NCBI RefSeq assembly: GCF_014651775.1
Contig: NZ_BMXN01000011.1
Location: 1 to 64,000, forward strand
Length of the DNA stretch: 64,000 bases
Source: Vreelandella hamiltonii
GTDB taxonomy: Bacteria; Pseudomonadota; Gammaproteobacteria; Pseudomonadales; Halomonadaceae
Direction of reading: 5' to 3'
Of the stretch, positions 47,301-58,275 are shown in pieces. A model generated the notes under the pieces. The model had not been told where the DNA came from. It saw nothing but the letters and a program-made list of their open reading frames with translations, and searched no databases. A program made the translations under genes and the position numbers. How positions within the stretch are numbered: position 1 is the stretch's first letter; each line of letters opens with the position of its first letter.

Positions 47301-47323
47301 TTCTTCGTGCTTGACGAAGCTTT

Positions 47324-47339
47324 TGTTTCACGTGAAACA
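47324..47339. promoter_or_regulatory. parS centromere site 2
   Basis: Perfect TGTTTCACGTGAAACA in the gap between the glyS terminator and the following kinase-like gene. Confidence 0.93.
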
Positions 47340-47426
47340 TCAAGGTAAAATTAATGAAACATTTCAATTGCCGCTGCGTCTGACATACCTGGCGGCTATG
47401 CACTCACGTCGCCAAGGGAGTTGGCC

Positions 47427-48224
47427 ATGTACGATATGTTTCTTTTCGACACCTTGCCTCAGCAGCAGTCCAACATGGCGTCTTACCAGATGGCAGGACG
47501 CAAGGTCTGGCTGAAAAAAGCCGCCAAACGTAACTCACGGCTGGCTTACCTGCCACTGACCTTGATGGCGCGGTGGCTGAACATCGAAGCGCTCAAGCCG
47601 GTGCCCAATCTGGGCGGCCAAGAGAGCGTGGCGCTGGAAGCCAGTCGTATCAAAGCATTGTCTGCCGCGGGTATCGCCGTACCGACCATTCTGGCAGAAA
47701 CCCCTGACGCCCTATTGCTGGCCGATGCAGGCAGCGCGGAGGAACCCGCAGCCACGCTGCTGGAGAAATTGACCCAGGCGCAAACACCAGATGAAATCGA
47801 CCAACTGTTAAACCTTGGGATTTCAGCGCTCAATGATGTTCATGAACGCAGCTGCTATCTTAGCGAGGCCTTTGCACGCAACATCCTGGTCAACAAAGAT
47901 GGAGTCGTTTTCATCGATTTCGAAACGGACCCAGGCCAGGTACATGAACTCACCGACTGCATGGTGCGCGATTGGCACTGTTTCATCTTTTCTCTCTATG
48001 GCAAGCTGAGCAAACGACCTCTTCATCGTGAACGCCTGACCGCAGCCCTGATGGACGGCCTGCAGGCCACCCGCGACGATGTACGCGAACGCTTTCTGGC
48101 GACCTTGCCGCGCCTGCAACGCCTCCAGAAAATTCCTTTCCAGCGCTTTGGCAGCGATGGCAAAAAGATTGCCCATACCCTGCACGCCTTGGCGCTACTG
48201 AATCAGCACCTACGCAGCAAATAG
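47427..48224 (+). CDS. kinase-like protein of unknown function
   Basis: A 265-residue protein with a protein-kinase-like fold resembling the LPS kinase/RIO group. Seen parts are MAGRKVWLKKAAKRN (possible ATP lysine), ASRIKALSAAGIAVPTIL, and a catalytic-loop counterpart YLSEAFARNILVNKDGVVFI followed by DFETDPG. Compared with the Kdo kinase in this window (HVDLNARNIL), the usual His and Asp are Leu and Glu, while the Asn and the DF(E) metal site remain. Activity is uncertain. GGGAG precedes the ATG. A protein of this type also sits beside glyS and gmhB near the Pseudomonas origin. Confidence 0.75.
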   Translation: MYDMFLFDTLPQQQSNMASYQMAGRKVWLKKAAKRNSRLAYLPLTLMARWLNIEALKPVPNLGGQESVALEASRIKALSAAGIAVPTILAETPDALLLADAGSAEEPAATLLEKLTQAQTPDEIDQLLNLGISALNDVHERSCYLSEAFARNILVNKDGVVFIDFETDPGQVHELTDCMVRDWHCFIFSLYGKLSKRPLHRERLTAALMDGLQATRDDVRERFLATLPRLQRLQKIPFQRFGSDGKKIAHTLHALALLNQHLRSK

Positions 48225-48231
48225 GACTTTC

Positions 48232-48825
48232 ATGCCCTCGACGACTTCTCTGATGCCAGAACGGCTCGTGATACTTGACCGAGATGGCGTCATCAATCAT
48301 GACTCGGATGACTACATCAAGTCCCTGGCGGAGTGGGTGCCCTACCCTGCTTCCATCACGGCCATCGCGCGGCTTTCACAGGCTGGTTTTACGGTAGCCG
48401 TGGCCACCAACCAATCAGGTATTGCACGGGGCTATTACGATGAAGCCACCCTGGCAGCCATGCATCATCGCATGAGCAGCCTGGTAGAAGCCGAAGGTGG
48501 CCATATTGCGCACATCGCATATTGCCCCCATGGCCCGCAAGATGACTGCCCCTGCCGAAAACCGTTGCCCGGCCTACTGACGCAAATACAGCAGGCACTT
48601 GGCCTGGATCACCTGGAGGGCAGCTGGATGGTAGGTGACAGCCTGCGAGATCTGCAGGCCGGAGAGGCGGCAGGTTGCCAAAGCGTGCTGGTAAAGACAG
48701 GCAAAGGTGCGAGAACGCTAGCCAAAGGTGTGGGCTTGGAGAACACTCTGGTCGTCAGTGACCTTGCCGAATTCGTTGAACAGTTGTTAGCCGGAACACT
48801 AGATTCGCGCGAGCGAAATCGCTAA
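48232..48825 (+). CDS. gmhB: D-glycero-beta-D-manno-heptose-1,7-bisphosphate 7-phosphatase
   Basis: HAD phosphatase of ADP-heptose synthesis. The 197-residue product has the nucleophile motif ILDRDGVIN, VATNQSGIARGYYDE, and the zinc-binding cysteine/histidine cluster around CPHGPQDDCPCRKPLPG, then WMVGDSLRDLQAGEAAGC. AGGA lies 8 nt before the ATG. It starts 7 bp after the kinase-like gene, so they are probably co-transcribed, which hints at an LPS-related role for that gene. Confidence 0.95.
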   Translation: MPSTTSLMPERLVILDRDGVINHDSDDYIKSLAEWVPYPASITAIARLSQAGFTVAVATNQSGIARGYYDEATLAAMHHRMSSLVEAEGGHIAHIAYCPHGPQDDCPCRKPLPGLLTQIQQALGLDHLEGSWMVGDSLRDLQAGEAAGCQSVLVKTGKGARTLAKGVGLENTLVVSDLAEFVEQLLAGTLDSRERNR

Positions 48826-48883
48826 ACGGTTGTAAAGCGCCAAGCCTGATCACGCGGGACAGTTCTTCACATAAATTCCCATA

Positions 48884-48922
48884 AAAAAGCCGCAGTGGCG
48901 CATATGCCCACTGCGGCTTTTT
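48884..48922. terminator. bidirectional terminator between gmhB and gyrB
   Basis: GCCGCAGTGG (48889-48898) and CCACTGCGGC (48908-48917) form a perfect 10-bp stem, flanked by A tract on the left and T tract on the right. It terminates both converging genes. Confidence 0.9.
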
Positions 48923-48929
48923 GATTCAA

Positions 48930-48945
48930 TGTTTCACGTGAAACA
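48930..48945. promoter_or_regulatory. parS centromere site 3
   Basis: Perfect TGTTTCACGTGAAACA directly after the gmhB/gyrB terminator. Confidence 0.93.
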
Positions 48946-48982
48946 TTTTTCATCAATGGCCAATAGCTGGTGAAGGTCAGCC

Positions 48983-51442
<2,460 letters not shown>

Positions 51443-52546
51443 TTAGCCATCCGTCTCCAATTGACTCCATCCAGCCGGGGAATGTTTCACGTGAAACATT
51501 TTTATGTCCGTACTGGCTTGCCAACTATTCCTTAGAGCCGTGGCTTCAACGCTGGTAATAAAAGCCTGACACTGCATTTCTTCCAGTAAATGGCAAAATT
51601 GATGGCGGTGCCTGTCATCCAGCTCCGCAGGTAAATCATCAATCAGATAGATACAGTGCCGCTGCGTGGTACTTTCCAGAAGCCGCCCCTGAGCCAGCTT
51701 CAGCGCACTGACGACCAATTTCTGCTGGCCTCTGGAAAGCACCTCGACGGCTGGCTGCTTGTTCAATCGAATACGTAAATCTGCTCTCTGAGGGCCCTGC
51801 TGGGTAAACCCCATCTGCTGATCCGTCTCTCGGCTATCCCTCAGCACTTCTGCCAGAGAGCGCTGCTTATCCCACCCTCGGGCATAGCGCAGCGTCAGGC
51901 CAGGTAGCGGCAGCAATTTATGCAGCGTTTCTTCGAACATGGGCAAGAACTGGCTAAACCACTCAAGGCGAAGCCGATCCATCTCTTCGCCCCACTGTGC
52001 AAGCTCTTGCTCCCAAACAACCAGCTCACTGGCCACCATTCTACCACGCCTGAGAAGGGCATTCCGATGTTTCACTGCTCGGCGCGTTCTTCGCCAGGCA
52101 TCCAGGAAATGATGTTTCACGTGAAACACACCCCAGTCGAGAAACTCTCTACGCCCGGCAGGAGAGCCCTCCAGCAACCTGAAGGCATCGGGATTGATGA
52201 GCTGCAGGGGCATCGCCTCCACGAGCTCGGCCAAGCGCACCCCCTTCTCCCCCCTCAAACGCAGCTCCAGCTCGCGCTGAGTGCGTAACCGCCTGACCCC
52301 CAGGGTAACCTCAGGGTCACCCGCCAAACGACCATACAGGGTCATATATGGGGCTTCCGTCTGTATGGCATGCTTGAGCTGACGGGTTCGAAAGGAGCGC
52401 CCCATACCCAGCACATAAATACCTTCCAGAACGCTGGTCTTGCCACTGCCATTATCGCCGTGCAGCACATTGATGCGCGGCGATGGCTGCAAGGTGGTGG
52501 GGGCCAGGTTACGCAGGCCGTGGAAAGTAAGCTCCTTGATGCTCAT
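51443..52546 (-). CDS. recF: DNA replication and repair protein RecF
   Basis: SMC-like ATPase that loads RecA at single-strand gaps. The 367-residue product has Walker A GDNGSGKTSVLEGIY, the signature region VLSRGQQKLVVSALKLAQG and Walker B-like YLIDDLPAELD. Two perfect parS sites lie inside the gene: one codes for WGVFHVKHHF in the middle, the other for MFHVKHSP at the C-terminal tail. The Shine-Dalgarno is weak, so coupling to dnaN expression is likely. Confidence 0.97.
   Translation of the reverse strand: MSIKELTFHGLRNLAPTTLQPSPRINVLHGDNGSGKTSVLEGIYVLGMGRSFRTRQLKHAIQTEAPYMTLYGRLAGDPEVTLGVRRLRTQRELELRLRGEKGVRLAELVEAMPLQLINPDAFRLLEGSPAGRREFLDWGVFHVKHHFLDAWRRTRRAVKHRNALLRRGRMVASELVVWEQELAQWGEEMDRLRLEWFSQFLPMFEETLHKLLPLPGLTLRYARGWDKQRSLAEVLRDSRETDQQMGFTQQGPQRADLRIRLNKQPAVEVLSRGQQKLVVSALKLAQGRLLESTTQRHCIYLIDDLPAELDDRHRHQFCHLLEEMQCQAFITSVEATALRNSWQASTDIKMFHVKHSPAGWSQLETDG
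51483..51498. promoter_or_regulatory. parS centromere site 4
   Basis: Perfect TGTTTCACGTGAAACA inside the last codons of recF, read as FHVKH. Confidence 0.93.
52113..52128. promoter_or_regulatory. parS centromere site 5
   Basis: Perfect TGTTTCACGTGAAACA inside the middle of recF, read as VFHVKH. It is 3.2 kb from oriC. Confidence 0.93.
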
Positions 52547-52648
52547 GCGTCGATGTCACTCTTCAAGACCATTGATTGCCGTCCAGCACACGTGAAAACG
52601 GCGCTTCTGAAGCCAGAAGCGCCGTCATAGATAACGTCCTGCTGCCGT

Positions 52649-53752
52649 TTATAGACGCATGGGCATGACGACGTACAGCGCATCACCGCCACCTGGCTCT
52701 TCCAACAGCGCACTGCTGTTGGGGTCGGCCAACGTCATTTGAACGCGGTCTTCATCCAACACGGAAAGCACGTCTACCAGATAGCCAACGTTGAAGCCGA
52801 CTTCCATGGCACTGCCATTGTATTCGACAGCGACGTTCTCCTCGGCTTCTTCCTGTTCCGGGTTGTTGGCCATGACCTTGAGGTTGCCCTCTTCCAGATA
52901 GAGACGTACGCCACGGTACTTCTCGTTGGAGAGGATGGCGGTCCGCGACAGCACCTGACGCAACTCCGCGCGCTCGGCAATCAGCACCTTGTCGCCATTG
53001 CGCGGCACGACACGCTCGTAGTCCGGGAATTTGCCGTCAATCAGCTTGGACGTGAACGTAAAGTCGCCCGTGTGAGCACGCACATGGGTCGCACCCAGCG
53101 TCAGGCTTACGGGCTCGTCACTGTCGTCAAGCAAGCGAGACAGCTCCAGAATACCCTTGCGCGGCACGATCAGTTTCTGCGCCTGGCTGACGGCCACTTC
53201 TACCGGACGTGAGCACATGGCCAGCCGATGCCCATCGGTGGCCACCGTGCGCAGCAGGTTGCTCTGAATCTCCAGCAGCATGCCATTCAGGTAGTAGCGC
53301 ACGTCCTGCTGGGCCATGGCGAAGGATGTCGACTCGATCAAGTGCTTCAACGTACCGCGCGGTACGCTCAGCTCCTGGCTACCATCCGCATCTTCGATGT
53401 TGGGAAACTCGGCAACCGGAAGTGTAGAAAGTGTAAAGCGCGAACGACCACTACGTAATACAGCGCGCCCGTCCTCAACAGCCAGTTGAATATCCGACTG
53501 ATCCGGCAATGACTTGCAGATATCCATCAGCTTGCGCGCAGGTACCGTTGCTGCGCCTGGCTGGTCCACCTGGCTGGCCACCGTGCGCCCCACCAATTCG
53601 ACTTCCAGGTCGGTACCGGTCAGCGCTACCTGATCACCTTCGACCTGGATCAAGACGTTCGACAGCACAGGCAGCGTTTGGCGCCGTTCTACGACCCCCG
53701 CCACCAGAGTCAGCGGGCGAAGCAGCGCCTCTCGGGAAATGGTAAATTTCAT
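52649..53752 (-). CDS. dnaN: DNA polymerase III sliding clamp beta subunit
   Basis: Ring-shaped processivity clamp for the replicase. The 367-residue product matches E. coli length and has the start MKFTISREALLRPL, the three-fold repeated clamp domains and the C-terminal YVVMPMRL, which lies at the protein-binding pocket. GGAG precedes the ATG. It lies 55 bp after dnaA on the same strand. Confidence 0.98.
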   Translation of the reverse strand: MKFTISREALLRPLTLVAGVVERRQTLPVLSNVLIQVEGDQVALTGTDLEVELVGRTVASQVDQPGAATVPARKLMDICKSLPDQSDIQLAVEDGRAVLRSGRSRFTLSTLPVAEFPNIEDADGSQELSVPRGTLKHLIESTSFAMAQQDVRYYLNGMLLEIQSNLLRTVATDGHRLAMCSRPVEVAVSQAQKLIVPRKGILELSRLLDDSDEPVSLTLGATHVRAHTGDFTFTSKLIDGKFPDYERVVPRNGDKVLIAERAELRQVLSRTAILSNEKYRGVRLYLEEGNLKVMANNPEQEEAEENVAVEYNGSAMEVGFNVGYLVDVLSVLDEDRVQMTLADPNSSALLEEPGGGDALYVVMPMRL

Positions 53753-53807
53753 CGAAACTCCGGTTTTCTATCCTGAAAGGCCCACCGCAGCAGGCCGACA
53801 TAATGGG

Positions 53808-55277
53808 TTAACTGGTCAGCAGGCGCAGGAGGTTCTTGTAGTCCTCGCGAATATCTGCGCTCTCTTCCTGCAACGCCTTCACTTTACGACAAGCGTGCAA
53901 TACCGTCGTATGGTCTCGCCCACCAAAGGCATCACCAATTTCCGGCAGGCTGTGATTGGTCAACTCCTTGGCCAGCGCCATGGCCACCTGCCGAGGGCGC
54001 GCCACCGAACGAGAGCGTCGCTTGGAGAGCAGGTCCGCCACCTTGATCTTGTAATACTCAGCCACCGTGCGCTGAATATTATCCACCCCCACCTGCTTGT
54101 CTTGAAGGGCCAACAGGTCTTTCAACGACTCACGGATGAAGTCCTGGGTGATCGGCTTACCCATGAAGTGGGAGTCGGCAATGACCTTTTTGAGCGCACC
54201 TTCCAGCTCCCGCACGTTGGAACGTATTTTCTGAGCGATGAAGAAGGCTGCATCATGCGGTAACTCGACCTTGGCCTGGTCGGCTTTCTTCATCAGGATC
54301 GCGACCCGCGTCTCCAGCTCAGGCGGCTCGATGGCTACCGTCAAGCCCCAACCGAACCGCGACTTCAAACGTTCTTCGACGCCACTGATCTCTTTGGGGT
54401 AGCGATCCGAGGTCAGGATCATCTGCTGGCCACCTTCCAACAGGGCGTTGAAGGTATGGAAAAACTCCTCCTGGGAGCGCTCCTTGCCAGCAAAGAATTG
54501 AATATCATCGATCAACAAGGCGTCGACACTGCGATAAAAACGCTTGAAGTCATTGATGGCGTTGAGCTGAAGCGCCTTCACCATATCCGCCACGAAGCGC
54601 TCGGAGTGCAGATACACCACTCGGGCGTTTTCCCGCCTACCTGCCAGGGCATTGCCCACGGCATGCATCAAGTGGGTTTTACCCAGGCCTACCCCGCCGT
54701 AGAGGAACAGCGGGTTATAGGCCCCACCCGGATTTTCGGATACCTGCCGAGAGGCCGCACGCGCCAACTGGTTCGATTTACCTTCCACGAAGGTATCAAA
54801 GGTGAAGTTGGGATTCAGGCCGCTGCTGTGCTTCAGGCTACCTTCTACCTGTACCTGGCGCTCGTTGCCGCGTCGGCCGGCGCCCGACTCTTCGCGCAAC
54901 TGCTCGATTTCACGCTCATCGCCCACTTCACCGCGGGGCGGAGTATGGACGGCGGGAGCAGGCGCCTGAGCAGGCGATGCGGAGACGGGATTACCCAGCT
55001 CTCTAGGCTGTGGCGCAGGTGCCGAGGTGCGACGACTACCCACGGTCAAGCTGACCTTGGGAGGTTTGGAAGGAGCAAGCTCGCGCATCAGTTCACTGAT
55101 TCGCTTCGCGTATTTATCGCTCACCCAATCGCGCACAAAGCGGTTCGGCGCCAACAAGCGAAGCTCGTTGGACTCTCCTTCTTCTGCCTGCAGTGGACGT
55201 ATCCAGGTATTGAACTGTTGCGAATTCAGTTCGTCCTGCAGGTAGTCCAGGCACTGTTGCCAAAGCGCGAGTGACAC
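53808..55277 (-). CDS. dnaA: chromosomal replication initiator DnaA
   Basis: Binds DnaA boxes and melts oriC. The 489-residue product has domain I ([20 protein letters not shown] split at 1-90), a proline- and glutamate-rich linker (about 80-150), an AAA+ domain with Walker [10 protein letters not shown] (K200) and Walker [10 protein letters not shown], and the DNA-binding domain with [13 protein letters not shown]. The start is GTG at 55277, as in E. coli; GGTGAG lies upstream and no ATG fits in frame. It reads away from oriC. Confidence 0.98.
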   Translation of the reverse strand: MSLALWQQCLDYLQDELNSQQFNTWIRPLQAEEGESNELRLLAPNRFVRDWVSDKYAKRISELMRELAPSKPPKVSLTVGSRRTSAPAPQPRELGNPVSASPAQAPAPAVHTPPRGEVGDEREIEQLREESGAGRRGNERQVQVEGSLKHSSGLNPNFTFDTFVEGKSNQLARAASRQVSENPGGAYNPLFLYGGVGLGKTHLMHAVGNALAGRRENARVVYLHSERFVADMVKALQLNAINDFKRFYRSVDALLIDDIQFFAGKERSQEEFFHTFNALLEGGQQMILTSDRYPKEISGVEERLKSRFGWGLTVAIEPPELETRVAILMKKADQAKVELPHDAAFFIAQKIRSNVRELEGALKKVIADSHFMGKPITQDFIRESLKDLLALQDKQVGVDNIQRTVAEYYKIKVADLLSKRRSRSVARPRQVAMALAKELTNHSLPEIGDAFGGRDHTTVLHACRKVKALQEESADIREDYKNLLRLLTS

Positions 55278-55330
55278 TCATCTCACCATCGGTTGAAAAC
55301 GGCCGACCATTGTAGCGCCCAACGAAACGG

Positions 55331-55339
55331 TTATCCACA
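55331..55339 (+). promoter_or_regulatory. DnaA box 1
   Basis: Perfect TTATCCACA, 54 bp from the dnaA start codon. Confidence 0.9.
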
Positions 55340-55362
55340 CGCACTCGGGGCTCTTTTCCGCC

Positions 55363-55371
55363 TGTGGACAA
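55363..55371 (-). promoter_or_regulatory. DnaA box 2
   Basis: TGTGGACAA, which reads TTGTCCACA on the minus strand, one base from consensus and opposite in direction to box 1. Confidence 0.75.
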
Positions 55372-55487
55372 ATGACCATGAGAGCTTAGGAAAAACAGCG
55401 GACGGCATGGGTAAAAAACCGCAAATTGCTGAGTTGTGCTGCGTTAATCACACATAAATCACAGCTTTTACGCTGCTTCACAGTCAG

Positions 55488-55496
55488 TTACCCACA
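55488..55496 (+). promoter_or_regulatory. DnaA box 3
   Basis: TTACCCACA, one base from consensus, directly before the AT-rich stretch. Confidence 0.7.
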
Positions 55497-55542
55497 GATT
55501 TTTTATCATTTTAAGGTTTTGATAAAAATAGGGATAAATGAG

Positions 55543-55551
55543 TTATCCACA
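55543..55551 (+). promoter_or_regulatory. DnaA box 4
   Basis: Perfect TTATCCACA inside the AT-rich stretch. Confidence 0.9.
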
Positions 55552-55685
55552 ATTAGTATCCCCACTATTAATAACAACAGGTTTAAGTAAACCCATTAGT
55601 AATAGTAGTGTCATCGACGTTCGTCAGACTGACAGGGCATCGTGGGCCGCCATTGCCCTTTTCACGCTTTTCATGCAAGGAAAAA

Positions 55686-55714
55686 TTGCACCGAGGCCAG
55701 GAAGTCTCTACAAT
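55686..55714 (+). promoter_or_regulatory. candidate rpmH promoter
   Basis: TTGCAC (55686-55691) and TACAAT (55709-55714) are separated by exactly 17 bp, a strong sigma70 promoter about 95 bp before rpmH. Confidence 0.75.
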
Positions 55715-55810
55715 TTCCGGTCTTGAATTGAAACTCCCCGGCTGGTTCCTCACTGGACCGGGTCATCTGGAATTCAATTTCCGTCCTAAACCACGTGGGA
55801 ATAACGAGTT

Positions 55811-55945
55811 ATGAAACGCACTTTTCAACCCAGCGTTCTCAAGCGCAAGCGCGCGCATGGCTTCCGTGCTCGTATGGCAACCAAGAACGGCCGTGCCGTC
55901 ATCGCACGCCGCCGTGCCAAAGGCCGCAAGCGTCTGAGCGCCTGA
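55811..55945 (+). CDS. rpmH: 50S ribosomal protein L34
   Basis: A 44-residue, very basic ribosomal protein, [20 protein letters not shown] at the start and GRKRLSA at the end, typical in full length. It is the smallest conventional gene in the window. AACGAG is the Shine-Dalgarno. It precedes rnpA as in nearly all bacteria, so ribosome and RNase P production are linked. Confidence 0.98.
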   Translation: MKRTFQPSVLKRKRAHGFRARMATKNGRAVIARRRAKGRKRLSA

Positions 55946-55958
55946 TCTCGGATTGCGT

Positions 55959-56360
55959 GTGTCGCCTCAAGGCTTTCCCCGGTGCTTGCGATTGCTGAAC
56001 GCTGGGGATTTCAGTCACGTGTTCGAACAAGCCGACTTGAAAGTCCATGGCAAGGGCATGATGGCGCTAGCGCGCTTGAATACTCTGGGGCACCCCCGCA
56101 TTGGCCTGATAGTCAGCAAGAAAAATGTGAAGCTTGCTGTGGAACGTAACCGCTTCAAGCGCCTGGTTAGAGAATCCGTTCGCCTTCGTCAGGATCGCTT
56201 GCCCGCTGTGGATATCGTGATCATGGCCAAGCGAGGCGTTCAGGAGATCGACAACGAGACGCTGACTCGCCAATTGCATGGCATGTGGAAACGACTCCAG
56301 CGCGAGGCTCCGGCGGTATCGACATCTCCGCCATCACATGGCCTGACACGTGACACTTGA
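55959..56360 (+). CDS. rnpA: ribonuclease P protein component
   Basis: Protein subunit of RNase P, which matures tRNA 5' ends with the M1 RNA. The 133-residue product has GFPRCLRLLNAGDFSHVF and the RNR motif ERNRFKRLVRESVRL. GTG at 55959 is chosen because GGAT lies 5 nt upstream; a TTG two codons earlier (55953) is the alternative. It lies 13 bp after rpmH. Confidence 0.94.
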   Translation: MSPQGFPRCLRLLNAGDFSHVFEQADLKVHGKGMMALARLNTLGHPRIGLIVSKKNVKLAVERNRFKRLVRESVRLRQDRLPAVDIVIMAKRGVQEIDNETLTRQLHGMWKRLQREAPAVSTSPPSHGLTRDT

Positions 56361-56475
56361 CGACACACCTCGCCGCTCGACCTCGGCCTGCCGCTTGGCA
56401 GGCTTTCGTGTGTCATGGGCCGAGCAAATGACACTGCGCCATTAGCATGTTCACCACCCATCGGGCAGAACCCTC
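56361..56475 (+). other. rnpA-yidC gap with nested inverted repeats
   Basis: In many gammaproteobacteria yidD lies here; this 115-bp gap is too short for it. It holds three overlapping inverted repeats: GACACAC/GTGTGTC (56362 and 56408), GCCTGCC/GGCAGGC (56386-56403, 4-nt loop, then TTT) and CTCGGCC/GGCCGAG (56383 and 56418). The stems exclude one another in part, which would allow an attenuator or an alternative fold in the yidC leader. Confidence 0.5.
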
Positions 56476-58158
56476 ATGGACGTAAAACGACTTTTATTAC
56501 TGATTCCACTGGCAGTGCTTGCCTACCTACTGGTTGTACAGTGGAATCAGGATTACGGGCAGACCAGCTACGACTCCACTCCCGAAATGACCCAGACAAG
56601 CAATGGGGCACCTGCGAGTGAAGGCGGCAGCGACGATCTTTCCGTTCCCAGTACTTCCGCACCTCAGGCCGCCATCGATGAAGGCATGAGCGACTCGCCA
56701 AGTTCGACCGCCAGTCGTGACTTCATCGCCGTCACTACCGATGTGCTGGACGTACGCATCGACCCCTTTGGTGGGGATATCGTGTATGCCGCTCTGCCAC
56801 AGCACAAGCTGACGCTGGACTCTGAACGCAACTACGTGTTGCTGTCGGATAACGCCACGCGCAGCTACGTAGCACGCTCTGGCCTGCAGCTGGATGGCCA
56901 GGCAAGTCGCATCACGTTTACGCCTGAAAACACCGAATACCGTCTGGGTAACGACGAGCAAGAGCTCACCGTCGACCTGACGGCAGAAGTCAACGGCGTT
57001 GACGTGATCAAGCGCCTGACCTTCGAGCGCGGCAGCTATGCGGTCAATGTCAGCTATTACCTGGCCAACAACACTGATGAACCTGTCAGTGCCCGTTTCA
57101 TTGGCCAACTGGCTCGCGATAACAGCCCGGACCCCTCCAGTGGCGTCGCCATGGGCATGAGCTCTTATCTGGGCGCAGCCTACTCGTCACCCGATACCCG
57201 CTACGAAAAAGTCGATTTCGATGATATCCAGCGCGGTCGGTTCGAGAACCGTGAGGCCCAAGGTGGCTGGGTAGCCATCATTCAGCACTATTTCGTCTCT
57301 GCCTGGGCACCTGCTCAGAATCAGCAGAACCTGTATTACGCGACCACCGACTCCAGCAACCGCAACGTTGCCGCCTTTGCAGGGCCGGTGACCAGCGTGG
57401 CCGCCGAAGGCGAAGCCACTCTGGGGGCTACCCTCTACATGGGGCCCAAGGTACAGGAGTACCTGGAGCAGGTGGCACCGAATCTGCGTCTGACCGTGGA
57501 CTACGGCTGGCTGTGGTTCATTGCCAATCCGCTGTTCTGGCTGCTCGACAAGATTCATGACGTAGTCGGCAACTGGGGCTGGTCCATCGTTCTGCTGACC
57601 GTGCTGGTCAAGCTCGCGCTATTCCCGCTTTCAGCCAAGGCCTACAAGTCCATGGCTCGGATGCGCAAGCTCGGGCCGGAGATGCAGCGTCTCAAAGAGC
57701 TTTATGGCGATGACCGCCAGAAAATGTCTCAAGAGATGATGAAGTTCTACCAGAAAGAGAAGATCAACCCGCTGGGTGGCTGCTTGCCGATCCTCATCCA
57801 GATGCCGGTCTTCATCGCGCTGTACTGGATGCTGCTGGAATCCGTTGAACTTCGCCATGCGCCGTTCATGCTGTGGATCCAAGATCTGTCGGTGAAAGAT
57901 CCGTACTTCATTCTGCCCATCCTGATGGGTGTATCGATGTACGTTCAGCAGTTGCTCAACCCGACGCCTCCGGACCCCATGCAGGCCAAGATCATGAAGA
58001 TGCTGCCCATTATCTTCACGTTCTTCTTCCTGTGGTTCCCGGCGGGTCTGGTCATCTACTGGGTGGTGAACAACATCATCTCGGTAGCCCAGCAGTACGT
58101 GATTACCCGCAATATCGAGAAAGACCCCAACGTGGGCAAAGGGATGCGCACCAAGTAG
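56476..58158 (+). CDS. yidC: membrane protein insertase YidC
   Basis: Inserts and folds inner-membrane proteins, alone or with SecYEG. The 560-residue product has an N-terminal anchor (LLLLIPLAVLAYLLVVQW), a large periplasmic beta domain (about 70-340) and a C-terminal five-helix insertase core with NWGWSIVLLTVLVKLALFPL and GGCLPILIQMPVFIALYW. The hydrophilic-groove arginine falls in KLALFPLSAKAYKSMARMR region. The Shine-Dalgarno is weak. Confidence 0.97.
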   Translation: MDVKRLLLLIPLAVLAYLLVVQWNQDYGQTSYDSTPEMTQTSNGAPASEGGSDDLSVPSTSAPQAAIDEGMSDSPSSTASRDFIAVTTDVLDVRIDPFGGDIVYAALPQHKLTLDSERNYVLLSDNATRSYVARSGLQLDGQASRITFTPENTEYRLGNDEQELTVDLTAEVNGVDVIKRLTFERGSYAVNVSYYLANNTDEPVSARFIGQLARDNSPDPSSGVAMGMSSYLGAAYSSPDTRYEKVDFDDIQRGRFENREAQGGWVAIIQHYFVSAWAPAQNQQNLYYATTDSSNRNVAAFAGPVTSVAAEGEATLGATLYMGPKVQEYLEQVAPNLRLTVDYGWLWFIANPLFWLLDKIHDVVGNWGWSIVLLTVLVKLALFPLSAKAYKSMARMRKLGPEMQRLKELYGDDRQKMSQEMMKFYQKEKINPLGGCLPILIQMPVFIALYWMLLESVELRHAPFMLWIQDLSVKDPYFILPILMGVSMYVQQLLNPTPPDPMQAKIMKMLPIIFTFFFLWFPAGLVIYWVVNNIISVAQQYVITRNIEKDPNVGKGMRTK

Positions 58159-58177
58159 CCTCTCATCCCGTTCTTCA

Positions 58178-58208
58178 CCAGACCCCCGCTAAAGCGGGGG
58201 TCTGGCGT
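58178..58208 (+). terminator. intrinsic terminator of yidC
   Basis: CCAGACCCCCGC (58178-58189) and GCGGGGGTCTGG (58194-58205) form a perfect 12-bp stem with a TAAA loop. Only CGTTT follows, so the T tract is short. Confidence 0.75.
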
Positions 58209-58275
58209 TTCAGGCCTGCCCTTTTCTTCTGCTGCATACACGATACACTTTCTTTTTGGATCTCCAGGACGCGTT

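Larger units (their letters stand above)
55278..55685. other. chromosomal origin of replication oriC
   Basis: The gap between dnaA and rpmH has DnaA boxes at 55331-55339, 55363-55371, 55488-55496 and 55543-55551. An AT-rich stretch follows (55497-55600), with GATTTTTTATCATTTT resembling the 13-mers of the unwinding element. Its place between dnaA and rpmH is that of the Pseudomonas oriC. Function is inferred from layout. Confidence 0.9.
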
